Below, piece after piece: positions 17,852-28,239 of a DNA stretch of 64,000 nt. The translations under genes and the position numbers were made by a program. Below the pieces are notes generated by a model, which searched no databases, was not told the DNA's origin, and worked only from the letters and a program-made list of their open reading frames with translations. Source of the stretch: Parietichytrium sp. I65-24A (lineage: Eukaryota; Sar; Bigyra; Thraustochytrida; Thraustochytriidae); NCBI GenBank assembly GCA_012862575.1, contig BLSF01000034.1, positions 193,712 to 257,711 on the forward strand. The letters are read 5' to 3'. Position 1 is the stretch's first letter; each line of letters begins with the position of its first letter.

Positions 17852-20530
17852 TCACCACCGCTGCCAGTCACTAGGAAGACGGTACATGTTTGGGCCTTTC
17901 ATAAGCAGATAGCATTGGTCATTCAACGTCCTACACGTCTCTCGCAAGTCGGGTATGTGCTGCAATAAGTTAATGCGCTTTGCCTCGAATTTGATCTGTT
18001 CCAGCGTGAAATTCGGGTCGCCACGCTCCTTTGCGGACTTGTACAGCTGATCGGCTAGCTTCTTAATCACTTTCCCACTTGACATCCCCGAAGACCTCGT
18101 CATGTCCACGATACCCGCCTCATCCGTAAACGAGTCGAACAGTGACTCCTTCATTAGGGACACTATATCCTTCGCGTCCGACTCAGTGACCTCCTCCCGC
18201 AACTCGAGCTTTGCCCGCGCTTGCGCCAAACGTATAAGCGATTCCAGCTGCCGCGTGGTGATCGGAGTAGAGTCGCACATTGAACCTTTCTGGCGGAGCT
18301 CCATGTAAAAGCTCTGCAGCACCTTGCACGCGGGGATACTCAGCTTGGGGTGGCAGTAGTGCTTTACAAATGCGATGTACTTGCGCAGCATCTCTGGAGG
18401 GAGCGGGTCAGAATAGGCCCTACACCGATGCGCAAGATATTCCTGAAACGTTTCGTCGTCTCCGCGTTTCTTGGTGGCTGGAGTACGGGTGCGGCCCTTT
18501 CGCTGGCCGCGATGGGATTGGGGTGTTTCGAATTGTTTGCTTGACGCAGACCGGGAACAGCTCGCAGCACTGCTAGGGCCCTTACCCACATGAAGATCAA
18601 TGACGTAATCGGCGATGCTGTCATCTTTGTTTGCGCTGGGCTTGTCCACGAGAATGTACACCAAGTCAAACCTGGAGAGCAATGGGGAACTCATCTTGAG
18701 ATTCTCAAGGATCGTCTTGTTACGGTCGTAGTGACCACCGATTGGATTTGCAGCCGCGAGTATTGAAGTCCTGGCAGAAAGCGTGCACACGATACCAGCC
18801 TTTGCAACCGAGATTGACTGCTGCTCCATGGCCTCGAGAAGCGCTGCGTGTTCGTAGGTGATCTTATCAAATTCGTCTATGCAGCAGACCCCGCGGTCTG
18901 CCAAGACGAGTGCGCCAGCCTCAAGAGAATGTTCTCCGTTCTGGTCCTTTGACATCGATACTGTGAGGCCTGACTTGGTGGTCGTGTTTCCACATACGTA
19001 CACGCCACGGGGACTGACCGCAGCCGCTGCTTTTAGCATCTGGCTTTTGCCAAGTCCTGGATCGCCAACAACAAGTACGTGTACATCTGAGCGCACAGAC
19101 AAGGTCGATTTCGACTTTGTCGGAGGGGCAGTTCCTCCAGCGAGCCCAAACAAAAGTCCGGCTTTGACGTGCTCGTTACCGAGGATAAGGGGACAGAGAC
19201 TGTAAACTAGAAACGAGAAATCATAATTCTTCGCGACCGTTCGAATCATTTCGTAGTCTTTCTCCGACAAGTTCGCCACGACGTCGTTTTTTTGCTTGGA
19301 AAAGGAGCTGTCCCCTATCCCATTTAAAATGCTGTTCTTCTCCAGTCTCTGCCTCTTATCAAGTCCAGATCGATCCTGCAGAACATCAATTGCACTTGTC
19401 TGCGTACTGGAGGCTACTCCCAGCGCAACACCGCCTGCGCGAGGAGTCCTTTCAGAGTTGGGGAGGCAACGCTTTCTTGAGCTGCCGCCCAACTCCTCGT
19501 CCTCGCTCTCTTCGTCGGCAATCTCACTTGTTGGGGTTGATCCCTCCGCAGTCTCCGTCCTTGTGACGATTGACTTTGTCTCGATCGCATTCGCTTCGAG
19601 CAAGAGTACGAGCAAGCTCGACTCTTTGTTCTTGCCTTTCGCTCTCTTTCCGCGGCCAGTCAAGCTCTCCGAGTTTAGCGCTTTGACGATACCTGTAACT
19701 GTGACAATGTCCCCTGGCACGACCAAGTCAACGAGCTCCTCTGTGAGCTCCACGTCAATTGAGCGAGGGACAGCACCAGCACTGTTGCTACCATGGTAAC
19801 CAGCTTCGTCGATTTCTTGCAGACGAATTTTCTGGTAGTCCACCGTGACTGCCGTCGGCTTCTCGGCTCGAAAGACTCTTGCCTTGCAATTCTCGCTTTC
19901 GCAGTGAGAAGGGGGCTGAAATTTTCCGTCTGGCATGCTCTTGGTGATGACTTCGCTGCATTTGGGGCAGGTAAAGTCCATCCGCTTTACCAGCGGCCGA
20001 ACGCCAGACACGCGGACCACGCTGCCTCGCACAGCCACGAATTTACCGAGCAAGCTAGACTTGAGCTCGCGCACCGGAGTGATTGGCCGAAAGTGCACAA
20101 ACCTCGGGCTAATGCGGTTTGACAGCGGCCCGAGCAGCGCATCCCGCGGGTCCCCGTCCTCCATCCCGCTTCCGCCATTTTCCGCGCGCACCTTTTTACC
20201 AGACTTGGCCCTCAGCGAGCACAGCGCAAGGCCCAGGCACTGCAGCGTCATCGCCGCGTTGTTCTTAAGCACGGTCTTGAAGGCGCCAAGGCTGCCGTCA
20301 GACCGCAGGTGCGCAGCGAACTCCTCAAAGTCAAACACCACCTCCGTAGCTCGTTCCAGGTCCACGCCCGCCAGCATCTTGCGCCCATCGCCGAGCTGCC
20401 CTGCATCCTCGCCCAGCAAGTATGTACGGAACAGCTTGACTGCGCGCACCCAAGGGAGGTCAGCCTTGAACTCGTCGAAAGGGAAGTACAGCTCCCAGTG
20501 CGCCTCGATCGCCGCGTCCTCGAGCGACAT
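17852..20530 (-). CDS. MCM8: MCM8 DNA helicase
   Basis: An 892-aa single-exon gene. The N-terminal OB region contains FVAVRGSVVRVSGVRPLVKRM and a C4 zinc finger (Cys188, 191, 210, 215). The AAA+ core has Walker A GDPGLGKS (489-496, Lys495), Walker B IDEFDK (551-556) and the arginine-finger motif LLSRFDLVYI. The motifs LEAMEQQSISVAKAG and NPIGGHYDRNKT are typical of MCM8 rather than MCM2-7, and the TRQLESLIRLAQA block plus winged helix close the protein. MCM8, with MCM9, is a helicase used in homologous recombination and cross-link repair in the nucleus. Residues about 322-412 form a Ser/Glu-rich insert between the OB fold and the AAA+ core, longer than in human MCM8. The N-terminal 110 residues are divergent but open from the first ATG. 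Confidence 0.96.
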   Translation of the reverse strand: MSLEDAAIEAHWELYFPFDEFKADLPWVRAVKLFRTYLLGEDAGQLGDGRKMLAGVDLERATEVVFDFEEFAAHLRSDGSLGAFKTVLKNNAAMTLQCLGLALCSLRAKSGKKVRAENGGSGMEDGDPRDALLGPLSNRISPRFVHFRPITPVRELKSSLLGKFVAVRGSVVRVSGVRPLVKRMDFTCPKCSEVITKSMPDGKFQPPSHCESENCKARVFRAEKPTAVTVDYQKIRLQEIDEAGYHGSNSAGAVPRSIDVELTEELVDLVVPGDIVTVTGIVKALNSESLTGRGKRAKGKNKESSLLVLLLEANAIETKSIVTRTETAEGSTPTSEIADEESEDEELGGSSRKRCLPNSERTPRAGGVALGVASSTQTSAIDVLQDRSGLDKRQRLEKNSILNGIGDSSFSKQKNDVVANLSEKDYEMIRTVAKNYDFSFLVYSLCPLILGNEHVKAGLLFGLAGGTAPPTKSKSTLSVRSDVHVLVVGDPGLGKSQMLKAAAAVSPRGVYVCGNTTTKSGLTVSMSKDQNGEHSLEAGALVLADRGVCCIDEFDKITYEHAALLEAMEQQSISVAKAGIVCTLSARTSILAAANPIGGHYDRNKTILENLKMSSPLLSRFDLVYILVDKPSANKDDSIADYVIDLHVGKGPSSAASCSRSASSKQFETPQSHRGQRKGRTRTPATKKRGDDETFQEYLAHRCRAYSDPLPPEMLRKYIAFVKHYCHPKLSIPACKVLQSFYMELRQKGSMCDSTPITTRQLESLIRLAQARAKLELREEVTESDAKDIVSLMKESLFDSFTDEAGIVDMTRSSGMSSGKVIKKLADQLYKSAKERGDPNFTLEQIKFEAKRINLLQHIPDLRETCRTLNDQCYLLMKGPNMYRLPSDWQRW

Positions 20531-20708
20531 TGTGCCGCTTCAAAACTGGAAACTGCACCAAATTTCTTTTGCCAATACCCGTCGTAGTGTTTTGTTTTTT
20601 CTCCTGTTTGGTTTCGAACTCTTGCCCATCTGAGAGAAACAAACCGCTGTCTTCCCGCCACCACACGCACGGTCCCCACGCCTTGGCACTGTCCTGCTGT
20701 GCTGAGTG

Positions 20709-20748
20709 ATTCAAACATTGAAACATTCAACCATTCAAACATTGAAAG
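20709..20748. repeat. Octamer array (ATTCAAAC / ATTGAAAC), 5 copies
   Basis: Five 8-bp units alternate C and G at position 4, about 180 bp upstream of the MCM8 start codon. Confidence 0.95.
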
Positions 20749-20784
20749 ATTTAGTAACCGAGGTCAATGAGATGCTGCGTGAGC

Positions 20785-20941
20785 GGGCGAATCTTCTTCT
20801 TCTTCTTCTTCTTGTTTCGTCTTCTTCTTGTTTCGTCTTCTTGTTTCGTCTTCTTCTCACTCTTTACTTACCGGAACCTATCCTCTTTCTCACCACTTTC
20901 TTTTCTTTTCTTTATACTTTCCTTCCTTCCTTCCTTCCTTC
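20785..20941. repeat. TTC and CCTT pyrimidine tracts
   Basis: TTC units with GTTTCGTC interruptions (20790-20853) are followed by CCTT units near 20920-20941. Confidence 0.9.
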
Positions 20942-22011
20942 TTCTGTGTCCTCGAGTACCCTCGCACCGTGCACTCTCCTCGCTAATCTCCGCTAGCTAC
21001 TAGTAGAAAGGTCGCGGGTTCTTCCTCTGCGGAACGCAATTTTGAAAAAGTTGGGGTACTTTGACCGTACTGTCGCGTCACGTAGGTACTGTGGATGACG
21101 TAAACTTTTGGGAAGCGAGGAGGGAGAGTGGTCGTAGAGGCGTCACATGGAGGCCTTTGTTGACCGACGCATGAAAAGGAAGGCACCCTCCCGGATACAG
21201 ATGCGTTACGATTGTTTTTGGACTCGGCGACGCAGGGATCATCATAATTTTCGATGATTATTTGTATTTGTAGTATTGATATTATTTTATCAAGGATGGC
21301 GACATTGGTTCGATGATGTACAGTGAGAATGTACAACGCCGCGGCGAAATTTGGGTTAACTTTCCAATTTCCACTTTTGTTCCAAACGCTGTTCTCATTC
21401 TCATCTGTCAATGTCTTAAAATCAATAGTAGTGCTCTCGAGATTGCAAAGAGGCAAGGGATGGCAAGAGTTCAGGAGACAAAGAGCAGCATCGTCAAACA
21501 AGTTTTCAACCACGACATAACTTATTTATAAACAGGGAATGTGAAGGGGAATGCAGAGCAGGCCGATCGACAGGGGAAAATCGCAAGGCCGCTCGGAGAC
21601 CAAATGGAGATTGATCTAGGCGAGCCTGCTTACACACACAAATTTCGTGTCTACATCGGCGCATTAATAGGTTGAAACGATAGACTCGCTGCCGAAGCCA
21701 ACTCCGCGTCACACAAAAAGACGCAGGAGATGCGAGCCCTTACTTCTCCGTCTGGCCCTTTCATTGACTCTCTCCCCTCGACCAATAAAGGCAACCAATC
21801 GCCATTCCGGTCCGCCAGACGCCTGATAAACTGTGAACGAACACTAGCCCGGCGCGGAGCCTTCTTCTTGTGTGCCATGATAAGCACGCTCCCACTGCAG
21901 CAGTCGAGCAGCATTAAAGTGTGGTACTGAGTACTGCTCCCTTGTATTGTAGAGCGCACTGCCGCGAGCTATCGTTGTGCTGCAAGTGCAGGTGTTGCGC
22001 GCGTGGCCGAA

Positions 22012-24840
22012 ATGGCGGACGATGAGCAAGTCCCCGGTGATGATCTGCCGGCGACATCGACCGGCTCCGAGAGCAACGAGCCGGAGAAGATGAGCTCCCC
22101 AGACGATCATGAAGCTCCTGCGCCAGAGGAAGAAGAAGAAGAAGAAGAAAGCAAGGTCGCTGTCGAGTCGAGCGCAGAAATGGAGAAGGACGAAGCGGCC
22201 GACGAAGGGGCTCATGAAGACCGTCAGGACGCAAACGAGACCTCTGACAGCGGCCATCTAGACTCAGGCCCTGTTACCGAGAGCGAAAAGGAGCAGCCCT
22301 CCGAAATCGAAAACAAAAACGAAAACGAAAACGAGTCGAACGCCAACCCCGGCGAAGAAGTGAATTCGGAGGAGGATCATCATACGACTGAGAAGTCCGA
22401 AAGCAACGAAATGCAAGCTGAGGTCGAAGACGCTGAGGGTGGCGAAAACATTGAGGAAGACAGTAAAGACAACGAACACGTCAGCGACGATATCAAAGAA
22501 AATCAGAACGGCGGAGACATTGGAGATGTTGAAGACGCTGAGACGTCCGATAATGCTAGTGAAGAGATTGTAAACGCCGAGGAGACCGAAATTGGGGATG
22601 AGGCCAAGACCGGTGTAAAAAGCACAGAGGAGGAAGCCCAAGGCGACGAAGATGCTGAGGTGGCCGACGAAGGTACAGAGTCAAAAGATGCCAGCTTCCA
22701 GGATGTTGCGGAGACCACAGCGGAAGAGTCAAACGATCAAGGCCAAGTCAAAGCCGGAGTTGAGGAGATGAACGAGAACCTCTCAAAGGATCAGGCGCAA
22801 GAGACTCGCGGTAGTTCTGTAGAACAGCTGTTGGAAACGAAGAGTGTCGCTGAGGAATCAGGAGGCGTTGGGGATGAAAAGGAGTTCGACGGCGAGACCG
22901 AAGGTGAAACGAAGGGCGAATTACTCCCAAATGTTGTAGGAGCTGAAGAATCAGGGGCACCGACCAAGAGCAGTCAAGACAAAGCTGGCCTCACCGTAAA
23001 CGCGAATCTATTAGAGTCTGGAAACGTGTCAGACTCCTTCCAAAACGTCGCAAAGGTTCTAATCGATCCTGACGACGATGAAGTGGAGAAGCTAAGGAAG
23101 GAATACGAGGAGAGCCAAAGCAATCTGACCCGCCTCACGCAGCAAGGCAAAGCCACGCAACGGGATGCATTACAAAAACGATTGGAAGCTCGAAAGAAAA
23201 AAATAAGTGAGGTAGAGAGCCAAAGAATGACCATGGAGAAACTCTTTGAAATGTACCACGCAGGGCTAATGCTTGTGTTCAAGCGCTACTGTGTGGCAAA
23301 CTTTGGAGGAATGGGAAGCACGATCCAAACAAGCACATTCGAAGACCTCTCACACCGCGGTGAACGGCTATCATTTATTGAGTTCTATCGTATGTGTCAA
23401 GACTTTGGCATCGCTCACAAAAAGGGGCTGAGCCAGCCTCAACTGAAAATTCTCTTCATCGAAATCGCCAAAAGAGGGGAAGACTATCAGACTGTCGGTT
23501 TTAAGCAATTCCGCGATATCCTCGTGAACTGCGGAAACGTATTACTCTCTCAGGATCCTTGGAAGGAGCGCTACGTGTCGTTGCCAGATAGAACACGTGC
23601 TTTATTCCATCGGATGGATCTTGCCGAAGAAAGAAGGTCGCAGCTCACTAAGCGAATGCTTGGCTTTGGGGGTTTCCGAAGCGGGGACGGCAAACTTGCT
23701 GGTCACCAAGAAGCTGGTATGGGCAAGAAAGGCGTTGACGAATTTTCTAAATTTGACTTTTCCAAACAAACCCGGCACTTAGGCGAAGATGGAAACGTAG
23801 TTGATCTTGTAGATACGTTCAAGCGCCCGGGAGACCCATCCACTCCTGAGGCCAAAATTCGCGTCAAGCGCGCTGCGAATAGCATGCCGAATTCGCCAAA
23901 CGAGCGGACCAAACATCCGCAGAAAGCCACTGGTCGACGTTCTCCTCGCCCTAGGCGCCAAGAGACCGAGGAGCAACTATCCCCCAGGCAAGGAAGGCCA
24001 GCTGATCTTGACGCCAGAGAACTTCACGTTACAAACGCGTTCCAGCTTGATGCATCGAGAGAAAACGATCTGCTTAGTGCGCTCGGCCTAGAGCCGAAGG
24101 CCACGGAAAAGACGGCGTCATTGATGTCGCCACCAGGTGGCGGATTTGGCAAGATGTGGGAAAACCTTGAAGAACTCGACATTTTCCAGGGCTCTCTTGA
24201 TATCTTCAGCGCGGTCTACGCTTCTCCCGCACGGGACCAAGGCGACCGGTGCAAGATTGACTCCTTTGGCATGAATCACAGCCCAAAACGCCACGGCAGG
24301 CAGAGCCCCCAAGGCTTCAAGAGTCCATTGCCACTCGAGCCTCCATCCCCAACTGGACTGCGCCCCGTCCTGCCTCTCGTGGAAGAATGTGCAATTCAGA
24401 GCCAAGTAAATCAGTCAGATTTGGGTCACCCTACCGGACCCAAAGCTCGCCAAGGCCAACTCAATTCACCAAAGCCAAATAGGTCACTTCCACAGCAAAA
24501 CATGAAGCTTGCTCCAAGAGCTCATGGTCAATCTCCTCCACGCCAGCGCCACCCAGAAACGAATTCGAAACTGGGCGCTCTTCGTAGACCTGAGCGCCCT
24601 GCGCATACCAACACGAAGCAACCAGCGAAGTTGTCCCCTCGGACACGAATGCAGCCCACAAGCCCAACTGTTGCACCAGTAGGACGAGGCAGTCCACACC
24701 GTGCGCGTGATTCAGTTGCACACTCTCAAACTGGTACCAAAATCAACCGACAAGGAAGGCACGACGGGCAAAAGCCCGCCCGAGCGCGACAAAATCCTGG
24801 AGTTGCAGGGCGTGCTCGCGAGGCCTCCAGGCGCTTTTGA
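22012..24840 (+). CDS. Charge-bipolar protein with a central helical domain, function unknown
   Basis: A 942-aa frame from ATG 22012 (MADDEQVPGDD). Residues 1-355 are extremely acidic (Glu, Asp, Ser, Asn) and low in complexity. A short coiled coil follows (about 360-405, KLRKEYEESQSNLTRLTQQ). Residues about 405-560 look folded, with YHAGLMLVFKRYCVANFGG, LSFIEFYRMCQDFGIAHK and VGFKQFRDILVNCG. The paired helix-loop-helix pattern with FxEF and FxxF resembles degenerate EF-hands, but the calcium-binding aspartates are not evident. Residues 600-942 are rich in Arg, Pro, Ser and Gln and strongly basic. The opposite charges of the two ends suggest self-folding, condensation, or binding to an acidic polymer such as tubulin tails or nucleic acid; this is inference. 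It converges on the SUN-domain gene with a 135-bp spacer. Confidence 0.85.
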   Translation: MADDEQVPGDDLPATSTGSESNEPEKMSSPDDHEAPAPEEEEEEEESKVAVESSAEMEKDEAADEGAHEDRQDANETSDSGHLDSGPVTESEKEQPSEIENKNENENESNANPGEEVNSEEDHHTTEKSESNEMQAEVEDAEGGENIEEDSKDNEHVSDDIKENQNGGDIGDVEDAETSDNASEEIVNAEETEIGDEAKTGVKSTEEEAQGDEDAEVADEGTESKDASFQDVAETTAEESNDQGQVKAGVEEMNENLSKDQAQETRGSSVEQLLETKSVAEESGGVGDEKEFDGETEGETKGELLPNVVGAEESGAPTKSSQDKAGLTVNANLLESGNVSDSFQNVAKVLIDPDDDEVEKLRKEYEESQSNLTRLTQQGKATQRDALQKRLEARKKKISEVESQRMTMEKLFEMYHAGLMLVFKRYCVANFGGMGSTIQTSTFEDLSHRGERLSFIEFYRMCQDFGIAHKKGLSQPQLKILFIEIAKRGEDYQTVGFKQFRDILVNCGNVLLSQDPWKERYVSLPDRTRALFHRMDLAEERRSQLTKRMLGFGGFRSGDGKLAGHQEAGMGKKGVDEFSKFDFSKQTRHLGEDGNVVDLVDTFKRPGDPSTPEAKIRVKRAANSMPNSPNERTKHPQKATGRRSPRPRRQETEEQLSPRQGRPADLDARELHVTNAFQLDASRENDLLSALGLEPKATEKTASLMSPPGGGFGKMWENLEELDIFQGSLDIFSAVYASPARDQGDRCKIDSFGMNHSPKRHGRQSPQGFKSPLPLEPPSPTGLRPVLPLVEECAIQSQVNQSDLGHPTGPKARQGQLNSPKPNRSLPQQNMKLAPRAHGQSPPRQRHPETNSKLGALRRPERPAHTNTKQPAKLSPRTRMQPTSPTVAPVGRGSPHRARDSVAHSQTGTKINRQGRHDGQKPARARQNPGVAGRAREASRRF

Positions 24841-24975
24841 TTGAAAGTGAAGGCATTGGTAGTGTGATAAATGATAGTTAGAGTTCATTCAAATAAATAC
24901 CAATTTTGTGTGTGCATTTAGTATTCATGGTCTCAATCAATCAAGAAACAAGAGTTTCTGACAATGAGTGTTCAA

Positions 24976-27900
24976 CTAAAGCAGTCGATATTCCACGGAG
25001 TGATAGAAATCACCGCACATGTAACTAACGCAAAGACCCAAAACGATGGCTAAGCACATCACAAGGATCATAAAACAGCCCAGAACAATATCTGCCACGC
25101 GAGTTTCCAATGCTGAGTAGCGGATCTTCAAAAGCTCTATCTCTTTCTCTAACGTCTGAACATCTTTCTCGTGTGCAAGCGGTTCGTTTACCGTTTGAAC
25201 GTAAACCTCATTGACACGCTCGGTCAGGAGCAACAAATTCGCTTCGAACTCTGAGAGGTGCGAATCCGAAGCTTCTTGATCCTGCTGCAAATTCCGAATT
25301 GCCGCAGCATAGTTGTTGTTCGTCTGCTCGAGGTATTTCTTAAAGAGAGACTGATCGATCTCTAGCTCCATAATCTTGTCTGTGAGAGACTTGAATATGC
25401 TTTCCAGAGAGTTCTTGCTCGGACGCTTTTGGGCCGCAGGATTCCCTTGGCCTGTATTTGCAGACGGTGCTGCTGCTCCGGGCCGATCCACAGTCTTATC
25501 CGCGACCGGCAAGTCTTTAAGGGCGCGCTCCGTCTCATCAAGTGCTCCTTCAGGGTGCGAGGACGCCTTGGTCTTCGAAGGTTCACCATCGGCGCATAAG
25601 GCAACTCCTATGGCAGAGAGCTTCACGCAGTCTTTTTTTGTCAAGGATTCAGCAGGCGCGAGACTGTCAAAGCCAGCAAATACCTTTGGCAGTGAACCTT
25701 CTGCGACCCTTTGCGTCACGGTGCACACGTGGAGATATTTACTATTTTCTGGAAAGGAGGCACTCCCTGCAGAAACTCCCTCCTGACACGTAGAAGGCTT
25801 AACGTCCGAAACTGCAAAGAGGACCTTGGTGAGAACCTCGCTCTTAGCATCTATGGAATCTGTGGGGGCTTTCTCCAGACAAACGAACGCCTTTTCCAAT
25901 TTTCCAAGCCGAAGCTTTAATTCGTGAGCTTCGCAATCCGTTTCCGAGATACGAAAACCGGACACATATGTTTGAAGGTGTGATGCTTTTGACCGGGCAA
26001 CTAACAAAACCGTAGAAGCAACCTTCTCAATCGGCTCCGCTGCGTTTTCCGGCGAGACAACAGTACCGTCAGGCGTTGCGAGTTCAGCCTTCGCTGCACC
26101 GTGTCGTGAGCCAGTTTCTGAGGACATCTCCTTGGGATCTCCATTGGCAACGGAAGCTTGTGAGTTGGCAGAGATCGGTGCGACCTTGACTCCTTCCTCA
26201 GGCATTTTGTGCGAGGCCTCGTTGGGCGGCTCGCTAGTCTCGGTGGTGTGCTGTGGCATGCCGTGAGCATCACCGGAGCTTTGCTCGTTTGCAAACTCAA
26301 AGCTTTCGGAATCGGAGCTATCACTCGATCCTGAGACAGGCTCGTGAGAACTGGTCATGTCCGCTTCATGCTGAGTATCTGGACTGGAATACTCCGGGTC
26401 TGGCTCAGCTTGACCAGACACTTCTGAACTCTCTTGAGTTTCGCGAACTTCGGCGTTGCCCTCTTCGGAGCCAAGCTCTTCAGCATCCGGTTGTTCATCC
26501 TTTTCCACGCTCCTGTCAGCTTCCGCACCACTGGCACTTGCATCTTCCATGCCGTTCAACTCATGCGCATCCTCGGCAGACTCCAAGTCAGGCTCTTCAT
26601 CTTTCTCCCCGGACTCTACCTCGCCTATTAGAGCTTCTTGTTGGTCGTTTTCAGCCCCAGAGTTTACAACAGCCTTGTCAATAGACTCTTTCAAGCGCTC
26701 GATTTCTGTATTTTTCCTATCCAGGTCCAAGTGGATAGCAGAGTACTTGTCAGTGGACCCGTAGACTCGAATCTCGGTGAGAGTGCAATAGAACTCGTTC
26801 CCATAATGAGACAGGAATCTAAATTTGATGTAGCGGACCCAGCTTTTGTATTGAATGTGGAATTGCTGTACCCCAAAGTCGGGTTTCGCTTCGAATTCCC
26901 CCAGAAGCTCCCATTCGCTTACAGGATACTTGGAGTTTCCCCCAAGAACCTGGAACGTTTTCACCGTTGAAGAATAGCGCTCAAAATTGCTCAGCTCAAT
27001 AATATCTGGCTCGATTTCCTCGCTGAGCCCAATAGTGACCCATATTGGCTGCTCCTCGCAAGGCGTCAAGGAATATTTATCGCGGTCGGTCACTAAGAGC
27101 GACGAACTGTGCTTCATAGCTTTGTTGTGACTCATTATAATGGCCCCGGCATCAAGTGAAGCAAAATTAAAGCGTTCTTCCTCCTCGTTCGAATCGGGTG
27201 TTGGTTCTGTGTCCTCGTTGCTAAACGTTTGCCTCAAAGCTTCGTCCATTGCCTTTTGCTCCCTCTCTTCCTCCTGCAACTCCTTCTCTTCTGCTCGCTC
27301 TGCTCTGCGCAACTCCCGTTGTTCTTCTTCCGTCAGTAATTCATCCTTGGGTTCCTGGACAGCATTCTCCAGGCGCTTCAGCCCGTCTTCACCTTCAGCT
27401 GTGTCATCTAGCTCTAGTGACTGTTTTTCTTCGATGTTTTCCCTCTCCCAAGCATCGGAAGGAGAATCGCTTTTGGGCGGTGCAGGCTCCTCTGTTTCTA
27501 TCGATACGGGGTCTTCAGCCCCAGGACTGTCCTCGAGTGGGATTGTGCCGACATTGCCATCAGGACTCACCTGTCCTGGGCTTTCGCCGCTACTAGCAAG
27601 AAACGCGCCTTCCTGGTCCACTACGCCGTCGATGCAATCAACGCCGTTCGCTGAGGTGTTCTTGTCCTGGGAAGTGTTTGACCCTTCCGGGTGAACGCTT
27701 GGGGGGCCGGTCGAACCACTTTTACCTAGTTCATTCAATTTCCGCTCTGCCTCTCGCAAGGACTCTCCAGAGTCACGAGCTTTGCGCCCCGCAGCATTTG
27801 ATGAGGAGAGCTTTCCATTGGAGTCCGCTTGCGGCTGGCTTTTCGTCGTGCTCACATCATGCTGGCCCTCATTCGAGGCGCCGTTATTTGCCTTTGTCAC

Positions 27901-28239
27901 ATTGGCACTCGCAACCATTTCCGTTTCTTTCAGCCCTCCACCAAGCACCTTTTGCTTAAACTCATCCGGAGATATCACCACCAAAGGTTCTCGCTGCTGT
28001 CTTTGCTGGGCAACCTGGAGCTGGCGAGTTCCAGCATCCTCCCAAGGGCACGTGCGGTTCCTTCTGAAAACCGCTTCCATCGCCGTGGGACCGAGCGCAA
28101 GCCGTGGCCAGCTCTCCAGAGCGCAGCTCAGCTGCTGCTGTCCATTGTATGCCTGATGCTGGTGTGGGTTGTGCTGCGGTGGAAGGCCAACATTCTCGCA
28201 TACAACCAGCACCCCTACCAGTGCTGCCAAACTGCGCAT
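24976..28239 (-). CDS. SUN-domain membrane protein (SLP1/SUCO-like)
   Basis: A 1087-aa single-exon gene. The N-terminus has a likely signal peptide (MRSLAALVGVLVVCE). A long acidic, disordered region follows with coiled-coil-prone Glu/Arg repeats (about 300-335), then a SUN domain at about 358-497 (FNFASLDAGAIIMSHNKAM at the start, PIWVTIGLSEEIEPDIIELSNFE, and YCTLTEIRVYGST at its end). The middle is acidic and Ser-rich. The C-terminal part has a coiled coil (about 965-1045) and one strong transmembrane helix near 1050-1072 (LGCFMILVMCLAIVLGLCV). A SUN domain placed mid-protein with one C-terminal span is the layout of the SLP1/SUCO (mid-SUN) group, which acts in the ER and nuclear envelope, for instance in protein folding and maturation. 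Classical SUN proteins carry the domain at the C-terminus, so this is not a standard LINC subunit. Confidence 0.9.
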   Translation of the reverse strand: MRSLAALVGVLVVCENVGLPPQHNPHQHQAYNGQQQLSCALESWPRLALGPTAMEAVFRRNRTCPWEDAGTRQLQVAQQRQQREPLVVISPDEFKQKVLGGGLKETEMVASANVTKANNGASNEGQHDVSTTKSQPQADSNGKLSSSNAAGRKARDSGESLREAERKLNELGKSGSTGPPSVHPEGSNTSQDKNTSANGVDCIDGVVDQEGAFLASSGESPGQVSPDGNVGTIPLEDSPGAEDPVSIETEEPAPPKSDSPSDAWERENIEEKQSLELDDTAEGEDGLKRLENAVQEPKDELLTEEEQRELRRAERAEEKELQEEEREQKAMDEALRQTFSNEDTEPTPDSNEEEERFNFASLDAGAIIMSHNKAMKHSSSLLVTDRDKYSLTPCEEQPIWVTIGLSEEIEPDIIELSNFERYSSTVKTFQVLGGNSKYPVSEWELLGEFEAKPDFGVQQFHIQYKSWVRYIKFRFLSHYGNEFYCTLTEIRVYGSTDKYSAIHLDLDRKNTEIERLKESIDKAVVNSGAENDQQEALIGEVESGEKDEEPDLESAEDAHELNGMEDASASGAEADRSVEKDEQPDAEELGSEEGNAEVRETQESSEVSGQAEPDPEYSSPDTQHEADMTSSHEPVSGSSDSSDSESFEFANEQSSGDAHGMPQHTTETSEPPNEASHKMPEEGVKVAPISANSQASVANGDPKEMSSETGSRHGAAKAELATPDGTVVSPENAAEPIEKVASTVLLVARSKASHLQTYVSGFRISETDCEAHELKLRLGKLEKAFVCLEKAPTDSIDAKSEVLTKVLFAVSDVKPSTCQEGVSAGSASFPENSKYLHVCTVTQRVAEGSLPKVFAGFDSLAPAESLTKKDCVKLSAIGVALCADGEPSKTKASSHPEGALDETERALKDLPVADKTVDRPGAAAPSANTGQGNPAAQKRPSKNSLESIFKSLTDKIMELEIDQSLFKKYLEQTNNNYAAAIRNLQQDQEASDSHLSEFEANLLLLTERVNEVYVQTVNEPLAHEKDVQTLEKEIELLKIRYSALETRVADIVLGCFMILVMCLAIVLGLCVSYMCGDFYHSVEYRLL

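Larger units (their letters stand above)
20531..22011. other. Divergent intergenic region, MCM8 / bipolar protein
   Basis: This 1.5 kb likely bidirectional promoter holds an octamer array, a TTC run and a CCTT run. No coding sequence is recognised; frames overlapping it are short. Confidence 0.7.
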
